Source: Ideonella sp. A 288 (GTDB lineage Bacteria; Pseudomonadota; Gammaproteobacteria; Burkholderiales; Burkholderiaceae_C). Taken from it: 64,000 nucleotides of DNA. A program made the translations under genes and the position numbers. This document shows, one piece after another, positions 9,122-18,518 of this stretch (within the stretch, counting starts at the first letter, position 1; every line of letters starts with the position of its first letter). The DNA lies in assembly GCF_002198735.1 (NCBI RefSeq), contig NZ_MWLO01000149.1:9849-73848 (forward strand). Direction: 5' to 3'. The notes below the pieces were generated by a model that had not been told where the DNA came from, did not search any database, and worked only from the letters and a program-made list of their open reading frames with translations.

Positions 9122-9574
9122 ATGAAGATCCTCATCGCCGTCGATGGCTCCGAGCCGGCGCTGGACGCCGTGCGCCACGCCCTGCAACTGCTGCAGTCAG
9201 GTCTGCGCGCCAGCGTCGTGCTGGCGACCGTGCAGGAGCCGGTCTATCTGTACGAGAGGGTGCTGCCCCCCGACTCGGACGTGCTCGAGCGGGTGACCGG
9301 CGCGGTGGGGGGCAGGGCGCTGGCCGGCGCCGAGGCCTTGCTCGAGGCGGCGGGTGTGGCCTACGAACGCGAGATCGCCTCGGGCGAACCGGCGCCGGTG
9401 CTGATCGATCTGGCCCATCGCCACGGCTGCGACGCGATCATCATGGGCGCACGTGGCCGGGGGGCACTGCGCAGTGCGCTGCTCGGCTCCGTGTCGCAGC
9501 GCGTCGTCCAGGATGCCGCGGTGCCGGTGACGATCGTCAAGCACGGCGCAACCGGCGGCCCACCGTTGGCTTGA
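9122..9574 (+). CDS. Universal stress protein (UspA family)
   Basis: A 150-residue UspA domain starting MKILIAVDGSEPALDAV. The ATP-binding signature is GARGRGALRSALLGSVS. It is clearly a different paralogue from the one at 6582. The 54-bp gap after glgC contains a GGAG-type Shine-Dalgarno, so it is likely in the glgC transcript. It ends 29 bp from the convergent kinase gene. Function: cytoplasmic nucleotide-binding stress factor, by family. Confidence 0.92.
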   Translation: MKILIAVDGSEPALDAVRHALQLLQSGLRASVVLATVQEPVYLYERVLPPDSDVLERVTGAVGGRALAGAEALLEAAGVAYEREIASGEPAPVLIDLAHRHGCDAIIMGARGRGALRSALLGSVSQRVVQDAAVPVTIVKHGATGGPPLA

Positions 9575-9603
9575 GCGCCGCCGCCGCGCCAGCGGCCGTT
9601 GCC

Positions 9604-12600
9604 TCAGGTGGGCACTGCGTCGAGTCGCTCTGTGTCGGCGGGCACCTCGGTGGTGATGAGCGGCAGCGACAGCCGGAAGCAGGTACCGACGCCGAGTTCG
9701 CTGCGCACCGTGATCTGGCCGCGGTGCTTGGCCACGATGCTGTGCGACACCGACAGGCCCAGGCCGGTGCCTTGGCCCACCGGCTTGGTGGTGAAGAAGG
9801 GCTCGAAGACGTGGTGGATGTGCTCTGGCGCGATCCCCTGGCCGTTGTCCTCGACCTCCACCCAGACCTCGCGGTCCGAGACACCGGTGCGGATGGTGAT
9901 GACCCCGCGGGTCTGGATGGCATGGCCGGCATTGATCAGCAGGTTCATGAACACCTGGTTGATCTGCGTCGGCATGCACAGCACGAGCGGTATGTCGGCG
10001 TACTCCTTGACCAGTTCGACCTTGTACTTGAGCTCGTTCCAGACGATGTTGATCGTGCTGTTCAGTCCATCGCGCAGATCGGACCAGACCAGCTCGTCGT
10101 CGCTCACGTGCGCCAGGTCCTTCAGATTCTTGACGATCACGCGCACCCGGTTGGCCCCTTCACGCGATTCGGCGAGCAACTGCACGATGTCGCTGCGGAT
10201 GTAGTTGATGTCGCGTTCGCGCCAGGCCTGATCCAGCGGCTGCGATTGTTCTGCCGTCAGATGCTGCTGCGCGCAACTCTGGCTCAGGTCGAGCAGATGC
10301 AGCAGGTCGGTCACGTACTCCGTCAGCGTGGCCAGGTTGGAATGGACAAAGCTGATCGGGTTGTTCAGCTCGTGCGCGACGCCGGCCGCCAGCTGCCCGA
10401 TCGATGCCATCTTTTCTGACTGCAGCAGCTGGTTCTGGGCGACCGTCAGCTGCTGGTTGAGTGCATTCAGTTCGTCGACGCGCAGCCTGAGCGCGGCCTC
10501 GGCGCGCAGCCGCCTCACGTTGCGCCAGATGTCGTTGCCCAGCAGTTGCAGGGACGTGACGGCAAAGTCGTCGTACTCCGTTTTGCGGTTGCCCACCCCC
10601 AACAGCATGCGAACCTTGTCGCCTTCCATGACCGGCACGCAGACCAGGCGCAACAGATGCGCATGGCCGTCCGGCAGGCCGCGCTTGGCGGCATAACCTG
10701 GGTAGTCGTTGAACACCACCGCACTGCGGGTGCGGAAGGCATCGGCCCAGATGCCGGCCTTGCTGATGGGGTAGTGCGTGTCGTGGGCCGCCTGGCAGCC
10801 CTTCAGCGCACCCTGGGTCCAGGTGACGAGTTCGATGGTCTCCTGATCGTCGTTGATGTAATGCAGAAAGCCGATGTGGCTGTAGGTCAGCTTCTCGACC
10901 GCTTCGAGGGCCTTCGAGACGAACTCCCGCTCGCCGAACTGCGAGCCCAGCCCGTTGAGCTCGAGCATGACCCGCACGCGGGCGGCGATCTGGTGCCGAA
11001 GGGTGACGTCGACCGTCAGGCCGCCCAGCATGAGCCGGCCGTCGCTGCCGGTGACCCTGAACTTGTGGGTCTCGAAGTAGCGATTGCCGAGGACTTCTTC
11101 GACGACCTCGCTCTTCGAGCTCTCCAGCACGCGACGGTCGTCGCGGCTGAGCTTCGCGCCGAACTCGCCGGGAAAAATCTCTTCGTTGGTCCTGCCGATC
11201 AGTTCGCCCGGCTCGAGGCCGAGCATGTCCTTGAAACCGCGGTTGGCCAGCACCACGCGCAGGTTCTCGTCCTTCAGGAAGGCGGCTCCCGGGAAGTGGT
11301 CGATGAAGTGCTGCGTGACCGCCAGTGCACTCGCGGCGCGGCGCTCGCTGTGCTTGTGCTGGGAGATGTCCTGCACGCACAAGGCCATGAACCTGAGGTT
11401 CTCGCCGCCATCGAAGCCGCGCAGCGACAATTGCGCCTCGAAGGAGCCCAGTTGCGGGTGCACGAGCCGCGCCTCCATCGTGGCGCCGTCCTGTTCGCCT
11501 GAAAAGACCTTGGCCAACTTCAGTTCGAGCTGCTCTGCACTCTGGGCGTCGACGAGGCCGGTCAAGGGGGTGGCCATCACCTCTGCAGCAGTGCGGCCCA
11601 GGATCGACGCCAGCGCCGGGTTGACCTGAAGCCACTCGCGCGTGGGCGACAGCACTGCCATGCCGATCATGGCGTGGTCGAAGAACGAGCGGAATCGGCC
11701 TTCGCTCTCGCGCAGCGCGCGCTCGTCCTGCGCTTGCCGGCGCCGCTCGACCAAGGCCTGAGACAGCCAGACCAGGCTGCCCAGGCCAAAGGCCATCCAG
11801 CCTCCCAGCAGTGCGAGCGTCTCCGGCTTCCAGCCGCCGAAGCGCTCGTGCGGCGCGATCGCCAAGGCCACCGAGTAGCCGTACGTGGGATTGCGCACCT
11901 CGCTGCGCATCAGCCTGGCATCCGATGGGGGCTGCGCGGCGCTGCGCAGGGGCGCATTGGCCGTGCCGGTGGGGTCTGGCAGCTCGACGCCAGCCGCGCT
12001 CATGCTGACGATCAGATGTCCTTGGGCGTCGAACAGTTCGAGGGTGTCGCTCGGATGCTGGAGCTTCGACTCGAAGCCGGCGACGAAGTGGCGGACTGGG
12101 ATCGATGCGACGGTCGCGCCATCGAACTGGCCTTGGGCATCCGACAACCGCCGCGCCAGCGCCAACACGGGCAGGCCCGTGGTGCGGCTGATCACCGGTG
12201 GCGACACCTGCAGGGCAGCCTCCGGGTCGTCGCGCAGGCGCACAAAGTAGGCGCGGTCGGCCAGGCTCACGCCGGCGCCGGGCGGCCGGGGTGGCCAGTA
12301 CTGCACCTCGCCCTCGGCGGTGGTGGTCAGCAGGACGTTCAGCCATGGATGCCGCGCCGCCAGCCGGGCCAAGGCCTCGCCCTTCACGCGCGGCGTCTGG
12401 GACTTGTAGATGAGATGCTGGTCAACGACGTTCTGGAGGACGAGATCCGTCACCCCCAGCGTCTGTTCGATCTCGCGCTCGATCTGCTTGGCCGTGTCGG
12501 CCACCCACCGCGCCGCAGTGTCCTCGCTGGTGCGCTGGAGTTGCAGGGTGCCCACGCCGGCCACCACGGCCAGCGCCAGGTTGAACATCACCACAGCGCC

Positions 12601-12660
12601 CGTCAGGGTTCGCACGGGTCGATCCTGCCGGGCTCGGCGCAGGGCCACCCACATCGTCAT
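9604..12660 (-). CDS. Membrane sensor histidine kinase (Cache-PAS-PAS-GAF)
   Basis: About 1018 residues. TM1 at about 19-38, a periplasmic region of some 240 residues resembling a double-Cache sensor (RDDPEAALQVSPPV), TM2 near 285-305, two PAS domains (about 320-430 and 450-560), a GAF domain (about 580-720), then HisKA with H-box AAGVAHELNNP and an HATPase with NLLINAGHAIQ, DNGQGIAP and GTGLGLS. It would autophosphorylate and pass phosphate to one of the operon's receiver domains; it has none itself. The ATG at 12660 overlaps the stop of the preceding gene as ATGA, which implies translational coupling; an ATG at 12672 is the alternative. It is the last gene of the eight-gene signalling operon. 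Confidence 0.9.
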   Translation of the reverse strand: MTMWVALRRARQDRPVRTLTGAVVMFNLALAVVAGVGTLQLQRTSEDTAARWVADTAKQIEREIEQTLGVTDLVLQNVVDQHLIYKSQTPRVKGEALARLAARHPWLNVLLTTTAEGEVQYWPPRPPGAGVSLADRAYFVRLRDDPEAALQVSPPVISRTTGLPVLALARRLSDAQGQFDGATVASIPVRHFVAGFESKLQHPSDTLELFDAQGHLIVSMSAAGVELPDPTGTANAPLRSAAQPPSDARLMRSEVRNPTYGYSVALAIAPHERFGGWKPETLALLGGWMAFGLGSLVWLSQALVERRRQAQDERALRESEGRFRSFFDHAMIGMAVLSPTREWLQVNPALASILGRTAAEVMATPLTGLVDAQSAEQLELKLAKVFSGEQDGATMEARLVHPQLGSFEAQLSLRGFDGGENLRFMALCVQDISQHKHSERRAASALAVTQHFIDHFPGAAFLKDENLRVVLANRGFKDMLGLEPGELIGRTNEEIFPGEFGAKLSRDDRRVLESSKSEVVEEVLGNRYFETHKFRVTGSDGRLMLGGLTVDVTLRHQIAARVRVMLELNGLGSQFGEREFVSKALEAVEKLTYSHIGFLHYINDDQETIELVTWTQGALKGCQAAHDTHYPISKAGIWADAFRTRSAVVFNDYPGYAAKRGLPDGHAHLLRLVCVPVMEGDKVRMLLGVGNRKTEYDDFAVTSLQLLGNDIWRNVRRLRAEAALRLRVDELNALNQQLTVAQNQLLQSEKMASIGQLAAGVAHELNNPISFVHSNLATLTEYVTDLLHLLDLSQSCAQQHLTAEQSQPLDQAWRERDINYIRSDIVQLLAESREGANRVRVIVKNLKDLAHVSDDELVWSDLRDGLNSTINIVWNELKYKVELVKEYADIPLVLCMPTQINQVFMNLLINAGHAIQTRGVITIRTGVSDREVWVEVEDNGQGIAPEHIHHVFEPFFTTKPVGQGTGLGLSVSHSIVAKHRGQITVRSELGVGTCFRLSLPLITTEVPADTERLDAVPT

Positions 12661-14852
12661 CGGTTGCCACATGAAGGCGCTCCGTGTGGGGCGGCGTGCA
12701 CGGACACCGCACGGTCCACTGTTTCGAGGTCGGCGGGCTGAACTTCGGGCGGGTTCGCCTTGGCTCGCCAGTGTCTGAAGGCCGCCTGCAAGGCACCTTT
12801 CAGGTCTTCGTCGTTCCAGGGCTTGGACAGGAACCGGTAGATCGCCCCTTGGTTCACCGCCTCGGTGACGGCCGTGAGGTCGGCGTAACCCGACAGCGCG
12901 ATGCGCACCGTCTGCGGGTACATCGAGTTGACATGGCCCAGGAACTCGGTGCCGGACATCCCCGGCATGCGCTGGTCCGACACGACGACCTGGATCGGCT
13001 CGATCGCGAGCAACTCGAGCGCCTCGGTGCCGCTGGCCGCGGTGTGGATCTCGTAGCCCTCGTGGCGAAGCAGGCGGCGCAGCGCACTCAGGATGTTGGG
13101 CTCGTCGTCGACGATCAGCAGGCGGTTGCTTCCCGCCCGCGTGCGGGCTGCCTGCAGTTCCAGGCGATCCCCGCGCGCCAGCCGTGCCTCGAACTCGGCG
13201 GCCGGCAAGGCGGGCGAAAACAGGAAGCCCTGCATCTCGTCGCATTCGCGGCCGCGCAGGAAGTGCATCTGCCCGGCCGTCTCCACCCCCTCGGCGATGA
13301 CCGACTTGCCCAGCTTGTGCGCCATGGCGATGGTGGCCGACACGATGGACGCGTTGACCGCGTTGGTGGTCACGTCGCGCACGAAGGATTGGTCGATCTT
13401 GAGCGCGTCGATGTCGAAGCGGCTGAGGTAGGCCAGCGACGAGTGGCCGGTGCCGAAGTCGTCCAGCGAGATCCGCAAGCCGATGGCCTTGAGCGCATCG
13501 ACGACCCGCATGGCCGCTGAGACGTCGTGCATCATGGCGCTCTCGGTGAGCTCGATCTCCAGGTGGCGAGGCTCCAGGCCGCTGCGCTGCAAGGCCCCGC
13601 GCACGGTTTCGATGAGGTCGAGAAAGCGGAAGTGACGCGCCGAGATGTTGACCGCCATGCGCAGCGGCGGCAGGCCGGCGGCGCGCCAGGCCGCCGCCTG
13701 CGCGCAGGCGCGGTCCAGCACCCATTCGCTGATCGGGATGATGAGCCCGCTTTCCTCGGCCAGGGGGATGAACTGCATGGGCGGGATCAAGCCCTGCTCG
13801 GGGTGGGCCCAGCGCAGCAGGGCTTCGGCCCCCACGATCTCGCCCGAGAACAGGTTGAGCTGCGGCTGGTAGTGCAGCACCAGCTCGTTGCTGTCGATGG
13901 CCTGGCGCAGGCCGGCCAGGATCTGCCGCCTGCCGAATCCCCGGTCGGCGCAGGACGAAGGCCTGGCGTGACTGATCTGGTTGCGGCCCTTGCGCTTGGC
14001 GTCGGCCACCGCGGCGTCGGCGGCGCTGATCAACTCGTCGGCCGTCTCGCCATCCGCCGGGAAGCTGGCGGAACCGATGCTCACCGTGACCGCCAGCGGG
14101 TGGCCGGCCACGGTCATGGGCTTGCTGATGGCGGCCAGGATGCGGTCCAGAGGCGCGGGCTCGGACGCCGCTTCGCCCATCAGAAGCCCGAACTCGTCTC
14201 CGTTCAACCGTGCCACCATGTCTTCGCGGCGGATCGAGGCACTCAGCCGTTGCGCCACCTCCACGAGCACCCCGTCGGCTCCGTCGGTGCCCAGGCCTTC
14301 GTTGAGTTGCTTGAACTGGTCGATGTCGACACGGGCGATCGTCAGCGGCTGTTGCGTGAGCCGCGCCCGCTCGACGCTGTCCCGCAAGACCTTGCGGAAC
14401 ACGGGTTCGCCGGGCAAGCCGGTCAGGCGGTCGAAGGCGGCGGGCAAGGCCTCGGTGGGCGGCGGTTCGGCCATGGGCGCGCCATGCAGCAGGAGCAGGA
14501 AGCCGCCGATGCCGCCGATGCCGCCGAGGGGCAGCGGGATCGGGAGCAGGTCCGCCGCGGAGGGCATCAGGTGCCCGTCCTTGTGCCGCAACTCGAGCTG
14601 GCCCTGCCAGGATTCCCCTTTGGCCAGCGCCTGCCCGAACTGCTCGCCCAGCAGGGGCGATGGGCGCCAGATGGGAAGCTCGGCCAGCGGCAGCCCGATC
14701 AATTCGTCAGCGGCAAAGCCCGTGCGCGACCAGAGCGCGGTATTGGCGTGCGCCACGGTGCCGGCCGCATCGGTCGCGAGCACGCCGATGCGACTGCCCT
14801 GCAGCACCGCCAGCAAGGTGTCGCCGTGCCCGCCCAGTGCCTCCTCAGGCAT
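12657..14852 (-). CDS. PAS-GGDEF-EAL-receiver c-di-GMP protein
   Basis: 731 residues with an N-terminal PAS-like segment, a GGDEF domain (about 155-300), an EAL domain (about 310-560) and a C-terminal receiver (about 570-690). The cyclase signature reads NGDEF rather than GGDEF, so cyclase activity is uncertain. The EAL domain keeps GAEALLRW, the NIS asparagine, ELTES, DDFGTG and AEGVET, and so looks able to hydrolyse c-di-GMP. The receiver has the acidic DDE, Asp in SDQRMPG and Lys in SKPW. A receiver at the C-terminal end of GGDEF-EAL is less usual than at the N-terminal end. AAGGAG precedes the ATG at 14852. It overlaps the upstream gene by 8 nt. Confidence 0.92.
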   Translation of the reverse strand: MPEEALGGHGDTLLAVLQGSRIGVLATDAAGTVAHANTALWSRTGFAADELIGLPLAELPIWRPSPLLGEQFGQALAKGESWQGQLELRHKDGHLMPSAADLLPIPLPLGGIGGIGGFLLLLHGAPMAEPPPTEALPAAFDRLTGLPGEPVFRKVLRDSVERARLTQQPLTIARVDIDQFKQLNEGLGTDGADGVLVEVAQRLSASIRREDMVARLNGDEFGLLMGEAASEPAPLDRILAAISKPMTVAGHPLAVTVSIGSASFPADGETADELISAADAAVADAKRKGRNQISHARPSSCADRGFGRRQILAGLRQAIDSNELVLHYQPQLNLFSGEIVGAEALLRWAHPEQGLIPPMQFIPLAEESGLIIPISEWVLDRACAQAAAWRAAGLPPLRMAVNISARHFRFLDLIETVRGALQRSGLEPRHLEIELTESAMMHDVSAAMRVVDALKAIGLRISLDDFGTGHSSLAYLSRFDIDALKIDQSFVRDVTTNAVNASIVSATIAMAHKLGKSVIAEGVETAGQMHFLRGRECDEMQGFLFSPALPAAEFEARLARGDRLELQAARTRAGSNRLLIVDDEPNILSALRRLLRHEGYEIHTAASGTEALELLAIEPIQVVVSDQRMPGMSGTEFLGHVNSMYPQTVRIALSGYADLTAVTEAVNQGAIYRFLSKPWNDEDLKGALQAAFRHWRAKANPPEVQPADLETVDRAVSVHAAPHGAPSCGNR

Positions 14853-16260
14853 GGCCGCTCTCCTTCGGGTAATTGGGGTTGTTCAGCGGCAGCCTCAGTT
14901 CGAAGCAAGTGCCATCGCCCGGCTTGCTGCGCACCGACAGGCGGCCGTCATGCTTGGCCACGATGTCCCAGGCGATCGACAGCCCCAGGCCGGTGCCCTT
15001 GCCGACGGGCTTGGTGGTGTAGAACGGCTCGAAGATGCGGCTCAGCGTTTCGGGCGGAATGCCATGGCCGGTGTCGGCGATCTCGACCACCGCCTGCCCG
15101 CCATCCACGCGCGTGGCCAAGGTGATCGTGCCCTGGCTTTCGATGGCCTGCCCCGCATTGACCAGCAGGTTCAGGAACACCTGGTTGATCTGGGCGGCGA
15201 TGCAGGGCACCGGGGGCAACTCGCCCAGGTTCCGGACGATCTGGGCCTTGTACTTGAGTTCGCTCCAGACCACGTTGAGCGTGCTTTCGAGCCCGGCGTT
15301 GAGGTCGGCCAGCTGCCATTGGGCCTCGTCGACGTGCGAGAAGTCCTTGAGGTCGGAGACGATGCGCTTGACGCGGTTCAGGCCGTCCTGCGATTCCTTG
15401 ATGAGGGCCACGACGTCCTCGCGCAGGTAGTCCAGATCGGCCGTGGCGAGCACGCTCGCCAGGCGCGCCTGCGTGGCGACGCTGCCGCGCTCGGCCTTCA
15501 GCGCGGCGTAGGCGTCGAGCACCTCGAACAGGCGCTGCACGTAGGTCGACAAGGTGCCGATGTTGGAACTGACGAAGCCCACCGGGTTGTTGATCTCGTG
15601 CGCCACACCGGCGGCCAGCTGGCCCACGGCGGCCATCTTCTCGGACTGCAGAAGCTGGCTCTGGCTTCGTTCGACCTGCTTCAGGACGGCCGCGAGTTCG
15701 TTGCGCTCGTGCTGCAGTTCGGCCGTGCGTTCGGCCACCTGCGCTGCCAGCGCCTCCTTGCGCACCGACACCACGCTGTACAGGCTGGCCAGCGCGTCCA
15801 GCAGCGGCTGCACGGCCGCGCCATCCTGGGCGTGGCGCGATCGCACGTGCGCTTCCTCGGCGTCCATGCCGGCTTCGATAAGCCGGATCTGCGCCGCCAT
15901 GGCGCGGTCGGTCCCCAGGATGTGAAAGGCCAGCCAGCTGGCCAGGAAGCGCTGCGTCGTCGCCAGGTCGCTGCCGGCGGCGCCGTGCTGGCGCATCGAC
16001 AGCACCTCGGCCACGAAGGCGCGGTGCTGGGCCACATGCTCGGCCACTGACGCGGGTGCCAGGCGGCTGCGGGCCATCAGCGCCTCTTCGTCGCTGAAGT
16101 GCTGCGCGGCATAGTCGGTCAGCGCGTCGAGCACCTCGGGGCCCGGCACGCTGTCGTGCGCGGCGATCTGATTGACCATGGCCACCAGGCGCTGGTGCTG
16201 GGCGTCGACGTCGGCAAAGCCGGTGGCGTAAACCTCTGACCAGGCAAAGGCGGCTTTCAT
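14845..16260 (-). CDS. Hemerythrin-domain sensor histidine kinase
   Basis: 471 residues. Residues 1-130 are a bacteriohemerythrin with all di-iron ligands visible: His22, His54, Glu58, His75, His79, His113 and Asp118. A coiled-coil linker with QVAERTAELQ-type heptads (about 175-220) follows, then HisKA with AAGVAHEINNP and HATPase motifs NLLVNAGQAIE, DTGHGIPP and GTGLGLS. No membrane segment is seen, so it is a cytoplasmic kinase probably sensing O2, NO or redox state through the di-iron site. Its ATG overlaps the preceding ATPase stop (ATGA). Partner receivers are in the same operon. Confidence 0.93.
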   Translation of the reverse strand: MKAAFAWSEVYATGFADVDAQHQRLVAMVNQIAAHDSVPGPEVLDALTDYAAQHFSDEEALMARSRLAPASVAEHVAQHRAFVAEVLSMRQHGAAGSDLATTQRFLASWLAFHILGTDRAMAAQIRLIEAGMDAEEAHVRSRHAQDGAAVQPLLDALASLYSVVSVRKEALAAQVAERTAELQHERNELAAVLKQVERSQSQLLQSEKMAAVGQLAAGVAHEINNPVGFVSSNIGTLSTYVQRLFEVLDAYAALKAERGSVATQARLASVLATADLDYLREDVVALIKESQDGLNRVKRIVSDLKDFSHVDEAQWQLADLNAGLESTLNVVWSELKYKAQIVRNLGELPPVPCIAAQINQVFLNLLVNAGQAIESQGTITLATRVDGGQAVVEIADTGHGIPPETLSRIFEPFYTTKPVGKGTGLGLSIAWDIVAKHDGRLSVRSKPGDGTCFELRLPLNNPNYPKESGHA

Positions 16261-18518
16261 GGCTGCTGCTCCGCAGTGTGTTCAGGCCCCAGCACGCGCA
16301 ACACCTCGTCGAGCGTGGTCAGTCCCAGGTCGACCTTGTTGACCGCATCGGCATGCAGCGTGCGCAGGCCCGAGGCGCCGGCCAGGCGCTGGATGTCGAG
16401 CAGGTTGGCGCCCGAGGCGATCAGGTCGCGCATCGGCATGTCGGGCACCAGCACCTCGTAGATGCCGACGCGGCCGCGGTAGCCGCTGCGGTTGCAGGCC
16501 GGGCAGCCCACGCCGCGCCAGTTGCGCAGTGGCCGCTGCAAGAAAGGCCCGCCGATGCGCCGGCACAGCGCGGCGTCGGGGGCCACTTCAGTGCGGCAGC
16601 CTTCGCAGATCTTGCGGGCCAGGCGCTGCGCGATGATGGCCTCGAGCGCGGTGGCCACCACGTAGCGCTTGAGGCCGAAGTCGAGCAGCCGGGTGATGGT
16701 GGCCACGGCCGAGTTGGTGTGCAGCGTGGAAAACACCTGGTGGCCGGTGAGCGCGGCATGAAAGGCCACCTCGGCGGTCTCGAAATCGCGGATCTCGCCC
16801 AGCAGCACCACGTCGGGGTCCTGGCGCAGGATGGAGCGCAGCACCACCGGGAACGTCAAACCGATCTTTTCGCGGATCAGCACCTGACCGGCCATGTCGA
16901 GGTAGTACTCGACCGGGTCTTCGATGGTGACGTAGTTCTTGCCCGGGTTGGCGTTGTGCTGCAGCAGCGAGTACAGCGTGGTGGTCTTGCCGCTGCCGGT
17001 GGGGCCGGTGGCCAGGATCATGCCCTGCGGCTTGTCGATGGCCCGTCGGATCAGCCCCAAATCGTGCGCGCCCAGGCCCAGGTCTTCGAGCCGGTGCACC
17101 GCGGCGTTGCGGTCGAGCAGCCGCATCACGATCTTCTCGCCGTTGATGGTGGGCAGCGACGACAGGCGCAGGTCGATGATGCGCATCGGTGTCTTCACCG
17201 TCAGCCGCCCGTCCTGCGGCCTGCGCCGCTCGGAGATGTCGAGCTCGGCCATGATCTTCAGGCGCGACACCAGCGACTGGTGCAGCGCGTGCGGGATCTG
17301 GATCTTGTCGTGCAGCACGCCGTCGATGCGAAAGCGCACCACCACGCTCTTGGTGCGCGGCTGGATGTGGATGTCCGACGCCCCCAGGCGGATGGCCTCG
17401 AGGATGATGGCGTTGACCAGGCGGATGGCCGGCGGCTCGTCGGTGCCGCGCAGCAGGTCTTCGATGGACGCGTCGCCATCGTCGTCGATGACGATCTCGA
17501 TGTTGTCGATCGGGTCGGCGTTGCCGGACAGGGTCTCCAGCTCCTTGAAGTCGACCATTTCGTCGGCACCGAAGACCTCGGCCAGCTTGGTCTTGATGGC
17601 ACCGCTGGAGGCGCTGACCACCTTGATCTGCAGGCCCGAGGTGAAGCGCAGGTCTTCGATCAGGCCTTCGTCCAGCGGGTCGGCCAGGGCGATGGTGAGC
17701 AGGTGGCCGTCGAGGTGCAGCGGCAACGCCCACTGGCGCTCGCAGAAGCTGCGCGGCAGCAGGCCGGCGATCTGCGGGCTGAGCGTGAACTCGGCCAGCG
17801 CCACCTCGTCGATCATCAGCTCCTTGCGGAGCACGGCACGGATCGCCGGCTCGCCGACCCAGCCCTTGTCGAGCAGCAGCTTGAGCAGCGGTTCCTTGTG
17901 GGCCTGCTGCAGGCGGTGCAGTTCCTGCAACTGGCCGGTGGAGAGCAGGCCGTGCTTGTGCAGCATCACCGCCAGCCGGCTGCGGTTGGTGACGGCCAGC
18001 CTCGCCAGCGCCTTGATCTCCTTGGTCTTGCGCAGGTTGTCGGCGGCCAGTTCACGGTTCTTGCGGAGCAGATCGAACTGCTCGAGCGCCAGCGCCACCG
18101 TGAGCCGCAGGTCGTCGTCGTTCCAGGGCTTGAGGACGAACTTGTAGACCGCGCCTTCGTTGATGGCGCCCATCACCGCGCCGGTGTCGGCGTGGCCGGT
18201 GAGCATGATGCGGATGGTCTCGGGGTACAGCGCCTTGATCTGCTTGAGCAGGTCGCTGCCGTTCATGCCCGGCATCATGTAGTCGCTGATCACCACCTGG
18301 GCCGCACCTTGGCGCAGGCACGCCAGCGCCTCGGCGGCATTGCCGGCGGTGACGACGTCGTAGTTCTCCTGGCGGAAGGCCCGCGTCAATGCCTTGAGCA
18401 CGCCGATTTCGTCATCGACGATCAGCACCCGATAACGGGCCGGCGCGCGGGCGGCATCCGCCGCCGGCGCCGCCGCTGCGGTGCCTTCGGCAAAGAGGGC
18501 TGCGTACGGGTTGGTCAT
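16257..18518 (-). CDS. Receiver-MshEN-GspE/PilB-type ATPase fusion
   Basis: 753 residues. An N-terminal receiver (about 28-145; phosphate acceptor Asp79 in ISDYMMPG, Lys in LKPW) is joined to a MshEN-like segment beginning RLAVMLHKHGLLSTGQL (about 190-340). A complete GspE/PilB motor follows: Walker A GPTGSGKTTT near 504, ILRQDPD and LLGEIRDFETAE (Walker B), HTNSA, and the zinc tetracysteine CEGC...CPAC. In the family these hexamers drive pilus extension or type II secretion. The MshEN segment is close to the c-di-GMP-binding consensus, with Ala for the first Gly. No pilus or secretion genes are adjacent. I chose the ATG at 18518, which overlaps the kinase stop as ATGA; upstream in-frame residues are shadow sequence. 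Confidence 0.93.
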   Translation of the reverse strand: MTNPYAALFAEGTAAAAPAADAARAPARYRVLIVDDEIGVLKALTRAFRQENYDVVTAGNAAEALACLRQGAAQVVISDYMMPGMNGSDLLKQIKALYPETIRIMLTGHADTGAVMGAINEGAVYKFVLKPWNDDDLRLTVALALEQFDLLRKNRELAADNLRKTKEIKALARLAVTNRSRLAVMLHKHGLLSTGQLQELHRLQQAHKEPLLKLLLDKGWVGEPAIRAVLRKELMIDEVALAEFTLSPQIAGLLPRSFCERQWALPLHLDGHLLTIALADPLDEGLIEDLRFTSGLQIKVVSASSGAIKTKLAEVFGADEMVDFKELETLSGNADPIDNIEIVIDDDGDASIEDLLRGTDEPPAIRLVNAIILEAIRLGASDIHIQPRTKSVVVRFRIDGVLHDKIQIPHALHQSLVSRLKIMAELDISERRRPQDGRLTVKTPMRIIDLRLSSLPTINGEKIVMRLLDRNAAVHRLEDLGLGAHDLGLIRRAIDKPQGMILATGPTGSGKTTTLYSLLQHNANPGKNYVTIEDPVEYYLDMAGQVLIREKIGLTFPVVLRSILRQDPDVVLLGEIRDFETAEVAFHAALTGHQVFSTLHTNSAVATITRLLDFGLKRYVVATALEAIIAQRLARKICEGCRTEVAPDAALCRRIGGPFLQRPLRNWRGVGCPACNRSGYRGRVGIYEVLVPDMPMRDLIASGANLLDIQRLAGASGLRTLHADAVNKVDLGLTTLDEVLRVLGPEHTAEQQP

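Noticed and set aside
16257-18518. Type II secretion ATPase proper (gspE)
   Set aside because: No gsp genes nearby and an extra receiver domain; the operon is a signalling one.
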